Assembly (NCBI GenBank): GCA_028293265.1
Contig: JAQGPB010000561.1
Coordinates: 1-12,194 of the forward strand
Source of the DNA: Pedosphaera sp.
Lineage (GTDB): Bacteria; Verrucomicrobiota; Verrucomicrobiae; Limisphaerales; Pedosphaeraceae
DNA: 12,194 nucleotides
Direction: 5' to 3'
Shown: positions 5,464 to 12,194 of the stretch, one piece after another
How the letters are laid out: every line of letters begins with the position of its first letter
Position numbering within the stretch: position 1 is the first letter of the stretch
Notes under the pieces: model-generated
What the model saw: only the letters and a program-made list of their open reading frames with translations
What the model was told of the DNA's origin: nothing
The model's database searches: none
Program-made: the position numbers and the translations under genes

Positions 5464-6900
5464 ATGATTAAACGGTTAAATGCCAATTCGCGCAAATCCC
5501 CTTTGCGATTCGAACCCACTTTGATTCCACTGGTTGCGGTGCTGGCTGCGGCTTCGTTGTCGCAGTTCGCGCGCGCTGAAGATGCGGTGGATTTCGTCAC
5601 GCAGGTCCAACCAATCCTCGAAAACAACTGCGTCCGTTGCCATAACGGCGAGAAGGCCAAGCACAAACTGCGCCTCGACAACAAGGCAGATGCTTTCAAG
5701 GGTGGCGAGGATGGCGTGGAGATTGTTCCTGGCGATCCTGCGAAAAGTCCGCTGTACGCCAACACGCAATTGCCGCAGGATGACGACAAGAAAATGCCGC
5801 CCAAGGACGAAAACCTCACCAAAGCACAGGCCGAGACATTAAAGCTTTGGATCACGCAGGGAGCGAAGTGGCCCGATGGCGTGAAGTTGGTGTCTCGCAA
5901 AGTGGTGGTGGCCGAGACCGGCGATGATTCTGCCAACATCGTGGAAATCCGGAAGAAAATCCTGGCCGCCGGCGACAATCCCGATTCTGCGGCTGGCATG
6001 AAGGCTTACACGGATACCATCACGGGAACGAAAGTCACTTTTGACATGGTGCCGATTCCGGGCGGCTCCTTTTTGATGGGCAGTCCCGATAAGGAAGCCA
6101 ATCGCAAGCCGGACGAAGGCCCGCAGCACAAGGTCACCATCTCGCCGTTTTGGATGGAAAAATGCGAAGTGACCTGGAACGAATTTGAGTTGTGGATGTA
6201 TCCGGACAAGAAAGCCGCGGAAATCGCGGCCTCCAAGGATCCGACCGACGCCGTCACGCATCCCACCAAGCCGTATGTCGAAATGAGTTTCGGCATGGGC
6301 AAGGACGGTTTTCCTGCGATCAGCATGACGCAGCACGCGGCGAATACCTATTGCAAATGGCTCAGCGCGAAGACCGGTCATTATTATCGCCTGCCCACCG
6401 AGGCGGAATGGGAATACGCCTGTCGCGCCGGCACCACGACTGCTTATTTCTTTGGTGATGATCCGGCCAAGCTTGGCGAATACGCCTGGTTCGCCGACAA
6501 CAGCGATGGCAAATACCAAAAAGTCGGCCAGAAAAAGCCCAATCCTTGGGGCTTGTACGACATGCACGGCAACGTGACGGAATGGGTGCTCGATCAATAC
6601 AGCCCCGACGGTTACGGCAATCCTTCCGCCGATGGGCTGGTTGACCCTTGGGTGAAATCCACGAAGCCTTATCCCCAGAGCGTGCGCGGCGGTTCATGGC
6701 AGGATGCGCCCGAGCTGCTTCGCAGCGCGGCCCGGCGCGGTTCGGACAAGGACTGGAAAATCCAGGACCCGCAATTGCCCAAGAGCATCTGGTATCACAC
6801 CGACGCGCAGTTTCTCGGCTTTCGCGTCGTCCGTCCGCTCAAGGTACCCTCGGCGGAGGAGTTGGCCAAATTTTGGAACAACGGCGTGGAGAAGGAATAG
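5464..6900 (+). CDS. Secreted cytochrome c (PSCyt1-like) fused to an FGE/SUMF1-like domain
   Basis: A 478-residue exported protein. Residues 1-38 form a signal peptide (basic start, hydrophobic 19-33, ARA before the cleavage site). Residues 40-140 are a planctomycete-type cytochrome c domain with haem motif CVRCH (56-60) and a downstream MPP as a possible axial-ligand region. Residues 193-457 are an FGE-sulfatase/SUMF1-like C-type-lectin fold: [22 protein letters not shown] (310-319), [11 protein letters not shown] (360-370), RGGSW (408-412) and GFRVVR (452-457). The paired catalytic cysteines of true formylglycine-generating enzymes are absent after RGGSW, so sulfatase activation is unlikely; a ligand-binding or other oxidative role is more plausible. 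GTG at 5434 is in frame, but ATG 5464 gives the better signal peptide. A TTGACA at 5372-5377 has only a poor -10 partner. The Gfo/Idh/MocA gene follows after 86 bases. Confidence 0.85.
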   Translation: MIKRLNANSRKSPLRFEPTLIPLVAVLAAASLSQFARAEDAVDFVTQVQPILENNCVRCHNGEKAKHKLRLDNKADAFKGGEDGVEIVPGDPAKSPLYANTQLPQDDDKKMPPKDENLTKAQAETLKLWITQGAKWPDGVKLVSRKVVVAETGDDSANIVEIRKKILAAGDNPDSAAGMKAYTDTITGTKVTFDMVPIPGGSFLMGSPDKEANRKPDEGPQHKVTISPFWMEKCEVTWNEFELWMYPDKKAAEIAASKDPTDAVTHPTKPYVEMSFGMGKDGFPAISMTQHAANTYCKWLSAKTGHYYRLPTEAEWEYACRAGTTTAYFFGDDPAKLGEYAWFADNSDGKYQKVGQKKPNPWGLYDMHGNVTEWVLDQYSPDGYGNPSADGLVDPWVKSTKPYPQSVRGGSWQDAPELLRSAARRGSDKDWKIQDPQLPKSIWYHTDAQFLGFRVVRPLKVPSAEELAKFWNNGVEKE

Positions 6901-6952
6901 GATTGATTAATCCCCTTTTTCGGGCATAACTAGCAGCACTGACACCAAACAT

Positions 6953-6967
6953 TGCCGCGCTGCGGCA
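6953..6967 (+). promoter_or_regulatory. Short hairpin in the gap before the Gfo/Idh/MocA gene
   Basis: TGCCGC (6953-6958) and GCGGCA (6962-6967) form a perfect 6-bp stem over the three-base loop GCT, 19 bases before the ATG at 6987. There is no T-run after it, so it is unlikely to terminate. A weak promoter-like pair, TTGATT (6903-6908) and CATAAC (6925-6930) with a 16-base spacer, lies upstream and would put the hairpin in the leader. Both are suggestive only. Confidence 0.25.
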
Positions 6968-6986
6968 CCGACATCATCGAAAACTT

Positions 6987-8327
6987 ATGAAACAATCAAA
7001 CCAACCGGAATCGGAACCTCAACTTAACCGCCGTAGTTTTCTCAAGACCACCTCGACTGCGGTCGTTGGAGGCTCGCTGTTGGGCGGGTTGTCCATCCAG
7101 CGCAGCGCTTTTGCCGCCGGGGACGACACGATAAAAATTGCCCTCATTGGTTGCGGTGGCCGTGGTTCGGGCGCCGCCGACCAGACCTTGAGAGCTGCGG
7201 GCAAAGGGGTGAAGCTCATCGCCATGGCCGATGTCTCCGAATCGCATTTAAAATCCAAACTCGGAGCCATCAAAGACGCGCACCCTGACGCAGTGGACGT
7301 GCCGGCGGAAAATCAATTCGTCGGCTGGGATGCCTATAAAAAAGCGATTGAACTGGCTGATGTGGTGATCCTCGCGACACCACCCGGAATCCGGCCCATT
7401 CATCTCGAGGCTGCGGTGAATGCGGGCAAACATGTCTTCACGGAAAAACCGCTGGCGGTGGACGGACCCGGTGTGCGCAAGGTGCTGGCCGCGGCCGAAA
7501 TGGCAAAGCAAAAGAATTTGAAGGTGGGCGTGGGATTGCAGCGCCGCCATCATCCGAACTACCTCGAAACCATTCAGCGCCTGCATGATGGCGCGATCGG
7601 CGACATCGTTTCCATGCGCTGCTATTGGAACGGCGAGCGTCCCTGGCAGCACCCGCGCAAGGACGGAGCGAGCGAGATGGAATTTCAGGTGGACAACTGG
7701 TATTATTTCACCTGGCTTTGCGGCGATCATATTGTCGAGCAGCACATTCACAATCTCGACGTGATGAACTGGGTCAAGCAGGCTCATCCGGTCAGGGCCT
7801 ACGGCATGGGTGGCTGCCAGAAACCACGCACTTCCGACGACGGCGAGATTTTCGACCATCACGCGGTAGAATATGAATATGCAGACGGCACGCGGATGTA
7901 CAGCCAATGCCGGCATATCCACGGCTGCTGGGATTCCGTCGCCGAACACGTGCAGGGAACTGCCGGGTCGGCGGACCTTCAGGACGGCGGAAGCTTTGTC
8001 ATCAAGGGCAAGGAAACGTGGTCGGCAAAGGGCAAGGGCATCAATGCGTGGCAGGAGGAGCATTATCCCTTCTGGGACGCCATCCGGAACAACAAGCCTT
8101 ACAACGAACTCGAATACGGCGCGCACAGCACCTTGACGGCCGTCATGGGCCGCATGGCGACTTACTCCGGCCGGATCGTTGAATGGGACCACGCGTTGAA
8201 TTCAAAGGTGGATCTGAGCCCGTCTGCCTATTCTTGGGATGCCAAGCCTCAGCCCGCGATCGGGCCCGGAGGCCTTTACCCGGCGCCCATGCCCGGTGAT
8301 CCCGAATGGGTCAAGAAAGTCATCTGA
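6987..8327 (+). CDS. Tat-exported Gfo/Idh/MocA-family oxidoreductase
   Basis: A 446-residue NAD(P)-dependent oxidoreductase, probably acting on a sugar or sugar-derived polyol outside the cytoplasm. The N-terminus has a twin-arginine signal, NRRSFLK (14-20), then a glycine-rich hydrophobic stretch and AFA (41-43) as likely cleavage site. The Rossmann nucleotide motif is IALIGCGGRGSG (51-62). The family's catalytic-lysine motif is EKP (153-155) after AGKHVFT. GDH (246-248) and HIHNLD (253-258) fit the substrate-pocket His/Asp region of the C-terminal domain. Length agrees with the exported subgroup common in Planctomycetes and Verrucomicrobia. It lies 86 bases after the cytochrome/FGE fusion and ends just before a strong terminator, so the two may form one unit. 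Substrate is not predictable. No Shine-Dalgarno is visible. Confidence 0.88.
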   Translation: MKQSNQPESEPQLNRRSFLKTTSTAVVGGSLLGGLSIQRSAFAAGDDTIKIALIGCGGRGSGAADQTLRAAGKGVKLIAMADVSESHLKSKLGAIKDAHPDAVDVPAENQFVGWDAYKKAIELADVVILATPPGIRPIHLEAAVNAGKHVFTEKPLAVDGPGVRKVLAAAEMAKQKNLKVGVGLQRRHHPNYLETIQRLHDGAIGDIVSMRCYWNGERPWQHPRKDGASEMEFQVDNWYYFTWLCGDHIVEQHIHNLDVMNWVKQAHPVRAYGMGGCQKPRTSDDGEIFDHHAVEYEYADGTRMYSQCRHIHGCWDSVAEHVQGTAGSADLQDGGSFVIKGKETWSAKGKGINAWQEEHYPFWDAIRNNKPYNELEYGAHSTLTAVMGRMATYSGRIVEWDHALNSKVDLSPSAYSWDAKPQPAIGPGGLYPAPMPGDPEWVKKVI

Positions 8328-8360
8328 TCCGGTTGCGAGTGCAATTAATCGTTTGCCAAC

Positions 8361-8394
8361 ATCACCCGCGCGTTTGTTCGTGCGGGTGATTTTC
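8361..8394 (+). terminator. Intrinsic terminator after the Gfo/Idh/MocA gene
   Basis: ATCACCCGCGCG (8361-8372) pairs with CGTGCGGGTGAT (8379-8390) as a 12-bp stem with one G-U wobble and the six-base loop TTTGTT, followed by TTTCCATTT. It is the best terminator in the window, 34 bases past the stop codon, and it separates this transcript from apbE. Confidence 0.75.
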
Positions 8395-8432
8395 CATTTG
8401 GTCAGGCCCGAAAAACGTCATTTATCCCCCAT

Positions 8433-9470
8433 TTGAAAAAAATCATTTCACCATCTGCTGTTACTTTGCTCATCGCGTTATTATTTATTTGCGCGGGCTG
8501 CCACTCGACGCCGCAGGATATTCCACTGAGCCGTTTTCAATTTTCAGAGCCGCACATGGGAACGGTTGTAAGCATCACGCTTTACGCACCCGATGCACAC
8601 GCGGCCACCACCGCCGCCGAGGCTGCCTTCCGCAAGTTTGTCACCTTGGAGCGGATCATGACTTCGTACGATTCCAAGAGCGAATTGATGCAGTTGTGCC
8701 TGCGGCCTGTCGGCGTGCCGACGTGCGTCAGTCCGGAATTGTTTGAAATTTTGCAGGAGTCCAAGCGGGTGGCCAAGGAAACAGACGGTGCGTTCGACAT
8801 CACGGTGGGCCCCTTCGTGCGGGCGTGGCGCGCGGCGCGGAAAAGTAATGTCCTCCCCACCGCGCAGGAAATTGCCGGGATGCGCCAGTCGGTGGGATAC
8901 GAAAAGCTGCGTCTGGATGCGCGCGCGCAAACCGTCACGTTGCTTGCATCCAACATGAATCTGGACCTGGGCGGCATCGGAAAAGGTTATGCCGCTGACA
9001 AGGCGCTGGGCGTGATGCGGCGCATGGGCGTCACCCGGGCGCTGGTCGCGGCCAGCGGGGACATTGCCATTGGCGATGCGCCGCCCGGCAAGCCGGGCTG
9101 GAAGGTGGGCATCGAGGCACTGGACGGCGCGCCGGATGAACTCGCGCGCACCGTGCTGCTTCACAATGCCGGGGTCTCCACTTCTGGTGACACCGAGCAG
9201 AACGTGGAAATCGGTGGCGTCCGTTATTCGCACATCATTGATCCCAAAACCGGCTTGGGCATGACCGACCATATTCAAACCACCATCATCGGCCCGAATG
9301 CCACTGTCACGGACGGACTGGACACGCCGACTGCGATCATGGGGGTGCAGCGCGGAATGGCGCTGATTGATTCGCAGCCCAAGCTGTCCGCCCTGTTTGT
9401 GACCAGCGACGCGCAGGGCAAACATTATTTTCTCTCCCGCAGATTCAAGCAGCGGTTTGGCGGGAACTAG
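8433..9470 (+). CDS. apbE: ApbE-family FAD:protein FMN transferase, probable lipoprotein
   Basis: Attaches FMN from FAD covalently to a threonine or serine of exported redox proteins. It has 345 residues, typical for the family. The N-terminus MKKIIS is followed by a hydrophobic run and LFICAGC, giving Cys23 as a likely lipid-anchored cysteine (Cys at -3 is atypical). Signature segments are EPHMGTVVSITLY (39-51), LGGIGKGYAAD (179-189), SGD (208-210), STSGD (249-253), HIIDPKTG (267-274) and TDGLDTPTA (293-301), the last carrying the metal-binding Asp and Thr. The start is TTG at 8433; no upstream ATG fits and a start further in would remove the signal. No flavinylation target is in the window. 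A terminator precedes it, so it probably has its own promoter. The gap to the channel gene is 108 bases. Confidence 0.92.
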   Translation: MKKIISPSAVTLLIALLFICAGCHSTPQDIPLSRFQFSEPHMGTVVSITLYAPDAHAATTAAEAAFRKFVTLERIMTSYDSKSELMQLCLRPVGVPTCVSPELFEILQESKRVAKETDGAFDITVGPFVRAWRAARKSNVLPTAQEIAGMRQSVGYEKLRLDARAQTVTLLASNMNLDLGGIGKGYAADKALGVMRRMGVTRALVAASGDIAIGDAPPGKPGWKVGIEALDGAPDELARTVLLHNAGVSTSGDTEQNVEIGGVRYSHIIDPKTGLGMTDHIQTTIIGPNATVTDGLDTPTAIMGVQRGMALIDSQPKLSALFVTSDAQGKHYFLSRRFKQRFGGN

Positions 9471-9491
9471 GACTTTGAATCAAATTCACGT

Positions 9492-9519
9492 TTGCCTCCG
9501 ATGGTGAACCCGTTATTAT
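9492..9519 (+). promoter_or_regulatory. Candidate sigma70-type promoter for the MscS gene
   Basis: TTGCCT (9492-9497) matches four of six bases of the -35 consensus and TATTAT (9514-9519) five of six of the -10, with a 16-base spacer. The pair lies in the apbE-MscS gap, about 60 bases before the channel ATG. It is a pattern match only. Confidence 0.3.
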
Positions 9520-9578
9520 TCGCAGTTGTTCAGACCGGCTGGGCTTATTAACCGCAGTTCGAACCGAACGGACATTCT

Positions 9579-10427
9579 ATGGATAAAACCAACTTGGTGG
9601 CTCTCAATACGAAATTGGACCTGGTCAAGGAACAGGCGATCAAATTCGCCTTTGACAAGGGTCCTCAAATCGTCAGCGCCATTCTCATTCTCGTTGCCGG
9701 TGTCATCGTTGCGCGCTGGCTGGACCGGGGCGTGGCACGCGCGCTGAGCAAAAAGGACCTGGAGCCGCCGGTGCGAATGCTCATTTCCCGGATTCTGAAA
9801 TTGCTGGTGGTCGGTTTCGCGTTCGTGATTGCGCTTGGCACCGCGGGGGTCAACGTCATGGCGCTGGTGGCGGGCATTGGCGTGGCAGGCGTCGGCGTCG
9901 GTCTGGCCATGCAGGGCGTGCTTAGCAACATTGTCGCCGGTCTCACGATCATTTTTACCAAACCATTTCGCGTCGGGGAGTTCATCCAGATTGGCAGCGT
10001 GGAGGGACTGGTGAAGAATATCGAACTGTTTTCGACGACGCTCTTGCACGGGGATCTTTCGCGCGTGGTGATTCCGAACCGGAAGATTGTCGGCGAGATA
10101 TTGCATAACTACGGCAATATCCGGCAGCTCGATCTTTCTGTGGGCATTGGGTACGGGAGCAACGTGCAGGAGGTGCTTGCGCTGGTGCAGGACATTCTCG
10201 CGAAGAACCCGCGGGTGTTGCAGAATCCAGGACCTTTTATCGGGGTCAGCACCCTTGCGGATTTTTCCATCAACATCGCCATCAAGCCTTGGACGAATCT
10301 CGCTGATTATGGTCCGGCCCAAGCGGAGATTTATCAGACCATCCTTGATCGCTTTCGTGCCAAACAGATTGAGATTCCGTTCCCGCAACGTGAGGTGCGG
10401 TTGTTGAATCAGGTTCAGGCGGGTTAA
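9579..10427 (+). CDS. mscS: MscS-family small-conductance mechanosensitive channel
   Basis: Inner-membrane homoheptameric channel that opens under membrane tension and releases solutes on osmotic downshock. At 282 residues it is the size of the classic MscS. Three transmembrane helices are visible: 29-47, 67-88 and the Gly/Ala-rich pore helix 94-128 (GIGVAGVGVGLAMQGVLSN). The beta domain follows (FRVGEFIQIG at 130-139; VVIPNRKI at 163-170). The C-terminal alpha/beta domain ends with IEIPFPQREVRLL (264-276), the family's usual closing motif. There is no signal extension or cyclic-nucleotide domain. Its last ~35 codons are present again, diverged, about 600 bases downstream. It may be transcribed alone, given a promoter-like pair in the preceding gap. 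Confidence 0.9.
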   Translation: MDKTNLVALNTKLDLVKEQAIKFAFDKGPQIVSAILILVAGVIVARWLDRGVARALSKKDLEPPVRMLISRILKLLVVGFAFVIALGTAGVNVMALVAGIGVAGVGVGLAMQGVLSNIVAGLTIIFTKPFRVGEFIQIGSVEGLVKNIELFSTTLLHGDLSRVVIPNRKIVGEILHNYGNIRQLDLSVGIGYGSNVQEVLALVQDILAKNPRVLQNPGPFIGVSTLADFSINIAIKPWTNLADYGPAQAEIYQTILDRFRAKQIEIPFPQREVRLLNQVQAG

Positions 10428-10757
10428 AACGTTGCAACATTAAGTAGTTACAGCGTTGGACAAGCGGCGCGGTTTTACAAATTTTGCAGCCAGAGGCGGG
10501 CGAAAGCGGGCGGAGGCGGACTTAGGCGTTGGTTGGCTTGATTTTACTGGGTGAATGTTTCCTTTGCGGGCTTCTCCTCGAGTTTCCCACCTTCACCCTC
10601 AACCAGCCCCTTTCAACCTCTTTATCAAAGAACCGACTGCTACTACACAGGGAGGAGCATAGCACAGGTTTTTGGTTGTGCAAGGGATGCGAAACTTTTT
10701 CCGAGCGTATCGCGGAGCACCGCTTTGAGGTTGGGGCAATATGGAAAGCTCGTTTTT

Positions 10758-10805
10758 AAGCTCCAAGCACCAACATCCAAGCTCCAGAGAAGCTCCAAGC
10801 ACCAA
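10758..10805. repeat. Direct repeat of AAGCTCCAAGCACCAA
   Basis: The 16-mer AAGCTCCAAGCACCAA occurs at 10758-10773 and exactly again at 10790-10805, 32 bases apart. A shorter copy of its start, AAGCTCCAGAG, lies between them (10779-10789). Such strings are low in coding content. They resemble short dispersed intergenic repeats of PVC genomes, though that resemblance is from memory and not from a search. Confidence 0.65.
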
Positions 10806-10854
10806 TTTCCAACGGGCGCGCGTTGGATTGCAACCCAACACCGTATCAGCTACT

Positions 10855-10872
10855 GGCGGCTGGAAAGCCGCC
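10855..10872. repeat. GC-rich hairpin with GGAA loop
   Basis: GGCGGCT (10855-10861) and AGCCGCC (10866-10872) pair perfectly over the four-base loop GGAA. No T-run follows. It stands about 40 bases before the MscS-like remnant and is probably part of the repeat patchwork. Confidence 0.45.
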
Positions 10873-10911
10873 GGAACCCGCACAATGGAAAGTGTGCGCT
10901 ACGCTGGCAGA

Positions 10912-11020
10912 GCAGGCGGAGATTTACCAAACTATTCTCGACCGTTTTCGCGCCGAACAGATTGAGATTCCGTTTCCGCAATGGGAGGTACGGCTATTGA
11001 ATCAGGCTCGGCCGGGATAA
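10912..11020 (+). pseudogene. Remnant of a second MscS gene (C-terminal ~35 codons only)
   Basis: Reading QAEIYQTILDRFRAEQIEIP and on to NQARPG then TAA, this matches the last 35 codons of the complete channel gene nearly residue for residue (five amino-acid differences: K/E, R/W, V/A, Q/R and A/P). About 12 further codons differ only synonymously. Homology stops abruptly before about 10912, where the frame reads into unrelated repeat sequence. The membrane helices and beta domain are missing, so it cannot form a channel. An open frame runs from TTG at 10823 (65 codons), but its N-terminal half has no MscS similarity. The excess of silent changes suggests a formerly functional paralogue that lost its front end, not a recent duplication. 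Confidence 0.75.
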
Positions 11021-11493
11021 GCGCTTGTGCAAAATAAATGAGACAAATAGTCAGTGGAAAGCCCGCCCTCACCCCGGCCCAATGGCTTCCCAAGCCCGCC
11101 AGGAGTCAGTTTCCCCATAGGAGACGAACGCTTCGTGTTACGTGGTCCCCCCAGGAGAGAACGCCTCGGACTATGCACGCGCGTTGGACCCAGGAACCGG
11201 AGATGCTCGCGGGGCTCGCCTCGCTGCGCTCGAAAGTGAGGGGTAATCGGGCTTTTGTACCCAGGGTAGGCGCGCAAAACAGCCGAGCGCGCCAACCCTG
11301 GGCTAAGTGACGAAACCCCGTTGGGGTTTTCAGAGCAGTCAAGTAACGGACATAAAAAGGACGGTTCATGGAGAAGGTGATACGTCTGGCGCCACCTGAT
11401 TGCAAAAGGCATGATCGTTTATAGTCGCCGATCATGGCCACTGTCTGGCTTGCCGAGGTGTGACATTACTTTTGCCAAGCCGTCTAGAGGAAA
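11021..11493. other. Repeat- and hairpin-rich non-coding gap
   Basis: No gene is supported between the MscS remnant and the convergent minus-strand gene. Frames on both strands are short, Arg/Pro/Ser rich and domain-free. The segment begins with CCGCCCTCACC (11063-11073), shared with the gap after luxE, and contains a two-hairpin element (11260-11330). The rest, about 11331-11493, shows nothing I can name. The 3' ends of two opposing transcripts meet here, so termination signals are expected. Confidence 0.6.
11260..11330. repeat. Two-hairpin element (CCCAGGGT...ACCCTGGG, then AAACCCC...GGGGTTT)
   Basis: Hairpin one: CCCAGGGT-A-GGCGCGC (11260-11275) pairs with GCGCGCC-A-ACCCTGGG (11287-11302), 15 base pairs interrupted by one A-A mismatch, with an 11-base loop. 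Hairpin two: AAACCCC (11313-11319) and GGGGTTT (11323-11329) with loop GTT and one more T. The second could act as a weak terminator for either direction. The strong pairing and regular layout suggest a mobile or structured intergenic repeat unit and not chance. Confidence 0.6.
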
Positions 11494-12194
11494 TTATTTC
11501 AACAGGTGATAAAGATTATGCAGAAAGGCCACGTTGTCGGCTTGGACGTAGTGCATGGCGCCGCCCATGCGGGAAAAGCTTTTGCAGAAGCGCAGGTAGT
11601 ATGCCGGGTTGTCCTTGGGCGGTTCGCCTTTGGTCCAGTCCCAGTTGCCGCCGTCCTGGATGTCCACGACGTAAATCGTATGGCCGTGGACGATGGCCCG
11701 GCGGCCCTGCATGCGGAGGTTGTTTACGCAACTGATGCTTTTTTCGAATACCTGCGGGGCCATGATGGCTGAACCGACGGACAACACGACGCCGTTGTCG
11801 AGGTTGTCCACCGCCGTGCCGAACAGGCGGAAATCCATCTCGGCCGCGCGGCCGATTGCCGCACCATTGAACATGGGATGGTTGGAGATGATGTCGTAAC
11901 CGATGCCGGGATGGACGGTCAGCGGAATGCCGTGGACGAAGGCTTTGCCGAGCACGGAACTTTTTTTCCATGGATGCGACACTTGGATACGTTCGCCGCC
12001 CAAACGATGCGTCAACATCACCTGCAACATTTCGGCGCGGGCCGGGGCGAGCGGGTGCGCCGGTTCCGTGCGCAGCGATTCTTCCAACGCCTTGGGATTG
12101 GGCAGCGTGACGCCGTCTTCCATGATGAACCGGCCGAGGCTTTGGCCGTAACCTTCGCCGCGCAGACCGCCGGCCAGCAACGCCAGGTTGATGA
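11494..12194 (-). CDS. Conserved protein of unknown function, C-terminal 232 residues (5' end outside window)
   Basis: The frame is open to the right edge (reading INLALLAGGLRGEGYG at the entry) and ends with TAA at 11494-11496, so the N-terminus lies beyond the window. The visible part is soluble-looking with no membrane helix and is strikingly motif-dense: GRFIMEDG, HPWKKSSVLGKAFVHGIPLT, HPGIGYDIISNHPMFNGAAIG, LSVGSAIMAPQVFEKS, and a C-terminal segment with WDWTKGEPPKDNPAYYLR and MGGAMHYVQADN. Glycine-rich turns next to hydrophobic strands suggest an alpha/beta nucleotide- or sugar-binding fold. I have an impression of similar uncharacterised proteins in Planctomycetes and other PVC bacteria, but cannot assign a reaction. 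It converges on the MscS side of the window. Coding is very likely; function is unknown. Confidence 0.8.
   Translation of the reverse strand, partial: INLALLAGGLRGEGYGQSLGRFIMEDGVTLPNPKALEESLRTEPAHPLAPARAEMLQVMLTHRLGGERIQVSHPWKKSSVLGKAFVHGIPLTVHPGIGYDIISNHPMFNGAAIGRAAEMDFRLFGTAVDNLDNGVVLSVGSAIMAPQVFEKSISCVNNLRMQGRRAIVHGHTIYVVDIQDGGNWDWTKGEPPKDNPAYYLRFCKSFSRMGGAMHYVQADNVAFLHNLYHLLK

Larger units (their letters stand above)
10428..10909. other. Repeat-rich non-coding gap between the MscS gene and its partial copy
   Basis: No gene is supported. Frames here are rich in Ser, Arg and Lys with no domain and are mutually overlapping. The segment is a patchwork: an AT-moderate start (about 10428-10480), a purine-rich GGCGG-containing stretch (about 10494-10530), a short open frame reading MRNFFRAYRGAPL then stop (10687-10728) that looks like a repeat-borne string, the AAGCTCCAAGCACC repeat (10758-10805), and a hairpin (10855-10872). 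The patchwork suggests successive insertion of small intergenic repeats. Confidence 0.55.

Noticed and set aside
7248..8192. Minus-strand frame opposite the Gfo/Idh/MocA gene (314 residues)
   Set aside because: Antisense shadow of a gene with complete Rossmann, EKP and Tat motifs.
10758..10805. Possible CRISPR array
   Set aside because: Only two exact 16-base copies with a spacer that itself resembles the repeat, and no cas genes.
10551..11000. Plus-strand frame of 149 residues in the repeat gap
   Set aside because: It runs through several repeat blocks and reads the MscS remnant in the wrong frame; no domain or initiation signal.
11002..11441. Minus-strand frames in the two-hairpin gap
   Set aside because: Arg/Pro/Ser-rich sequence generated by repeats and hairpin arms; overlapping frames of similar quality on both strands argue against coding.

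Overview
The window looks like a piece of chromosome from a member of the PVC superphylum, most likely a Verrucomicrobiota of the Pedosphaera/Limisphaerales kind. This is inferred from gene content: a planctomycete-type cytochrome c domain fused to an FGE/sulfatase-modifying-like domain, a Tat-exported Gfo/Idh/MocA oxidoreductase, mostly absent Shine-Dalgarno sequences, and long intergenic stretches filled with short repeats and hairpins. No phylogenetic marker is present, so the assignment is provisional. There are no rRNA, tRNA, CRISPR, transposase or phage genes.

Left third (1-5128, + strand). After about 430 non-coding bases with a hairpin and a 9-bp tandem repeat comes a luxE-like acyl-protein synthetase, a repeat-bearing gap, an unlisted 48-residue membrane peptide, an MFS transporter, a luxC-like acyl-CoA/acyl-protein reductase overlapping the MFS gene by ATGA, and a QueD/6-pyruvoyl-tetrahydropterin synthase 22 bases further on. 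LuxE and LuxC together reduce a carboxylic (fatty) acid to an aldehyde through an enzyme-bound thioester. No luciferase (luxAB) or thioesterase (luxD) is present, so the product is probably not light. An acid-reducing system coupled to a transporter is the most interesting unit in the window.

Middle (5129-8430). A small membrane protein on the minus strand diverges from a secreted cytochrome c/FGE-like fusion. That is followed by a Tat-secreted Gfo/Idh/MocA oxidoreductase and a convincing intrinsic terminator. This pair fits the extracytoplasmic sugar and sulfated-polymer catabolism typical of PVC bacteria, though no sulfatase is in view.

Right third (8433-12194). An ApbE flavin transferase lipoprotein with a TTG start is followed by an MscS-type mechanosensitive channel. 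Then about 1 kb of repeat-rich DNA contains a decayed second copy of the last ~35 codons of the channel gene and an element with two hairpins. The window closes with the 3' part of a minus-strand gene for a conserved protein I cannot assign a function to.
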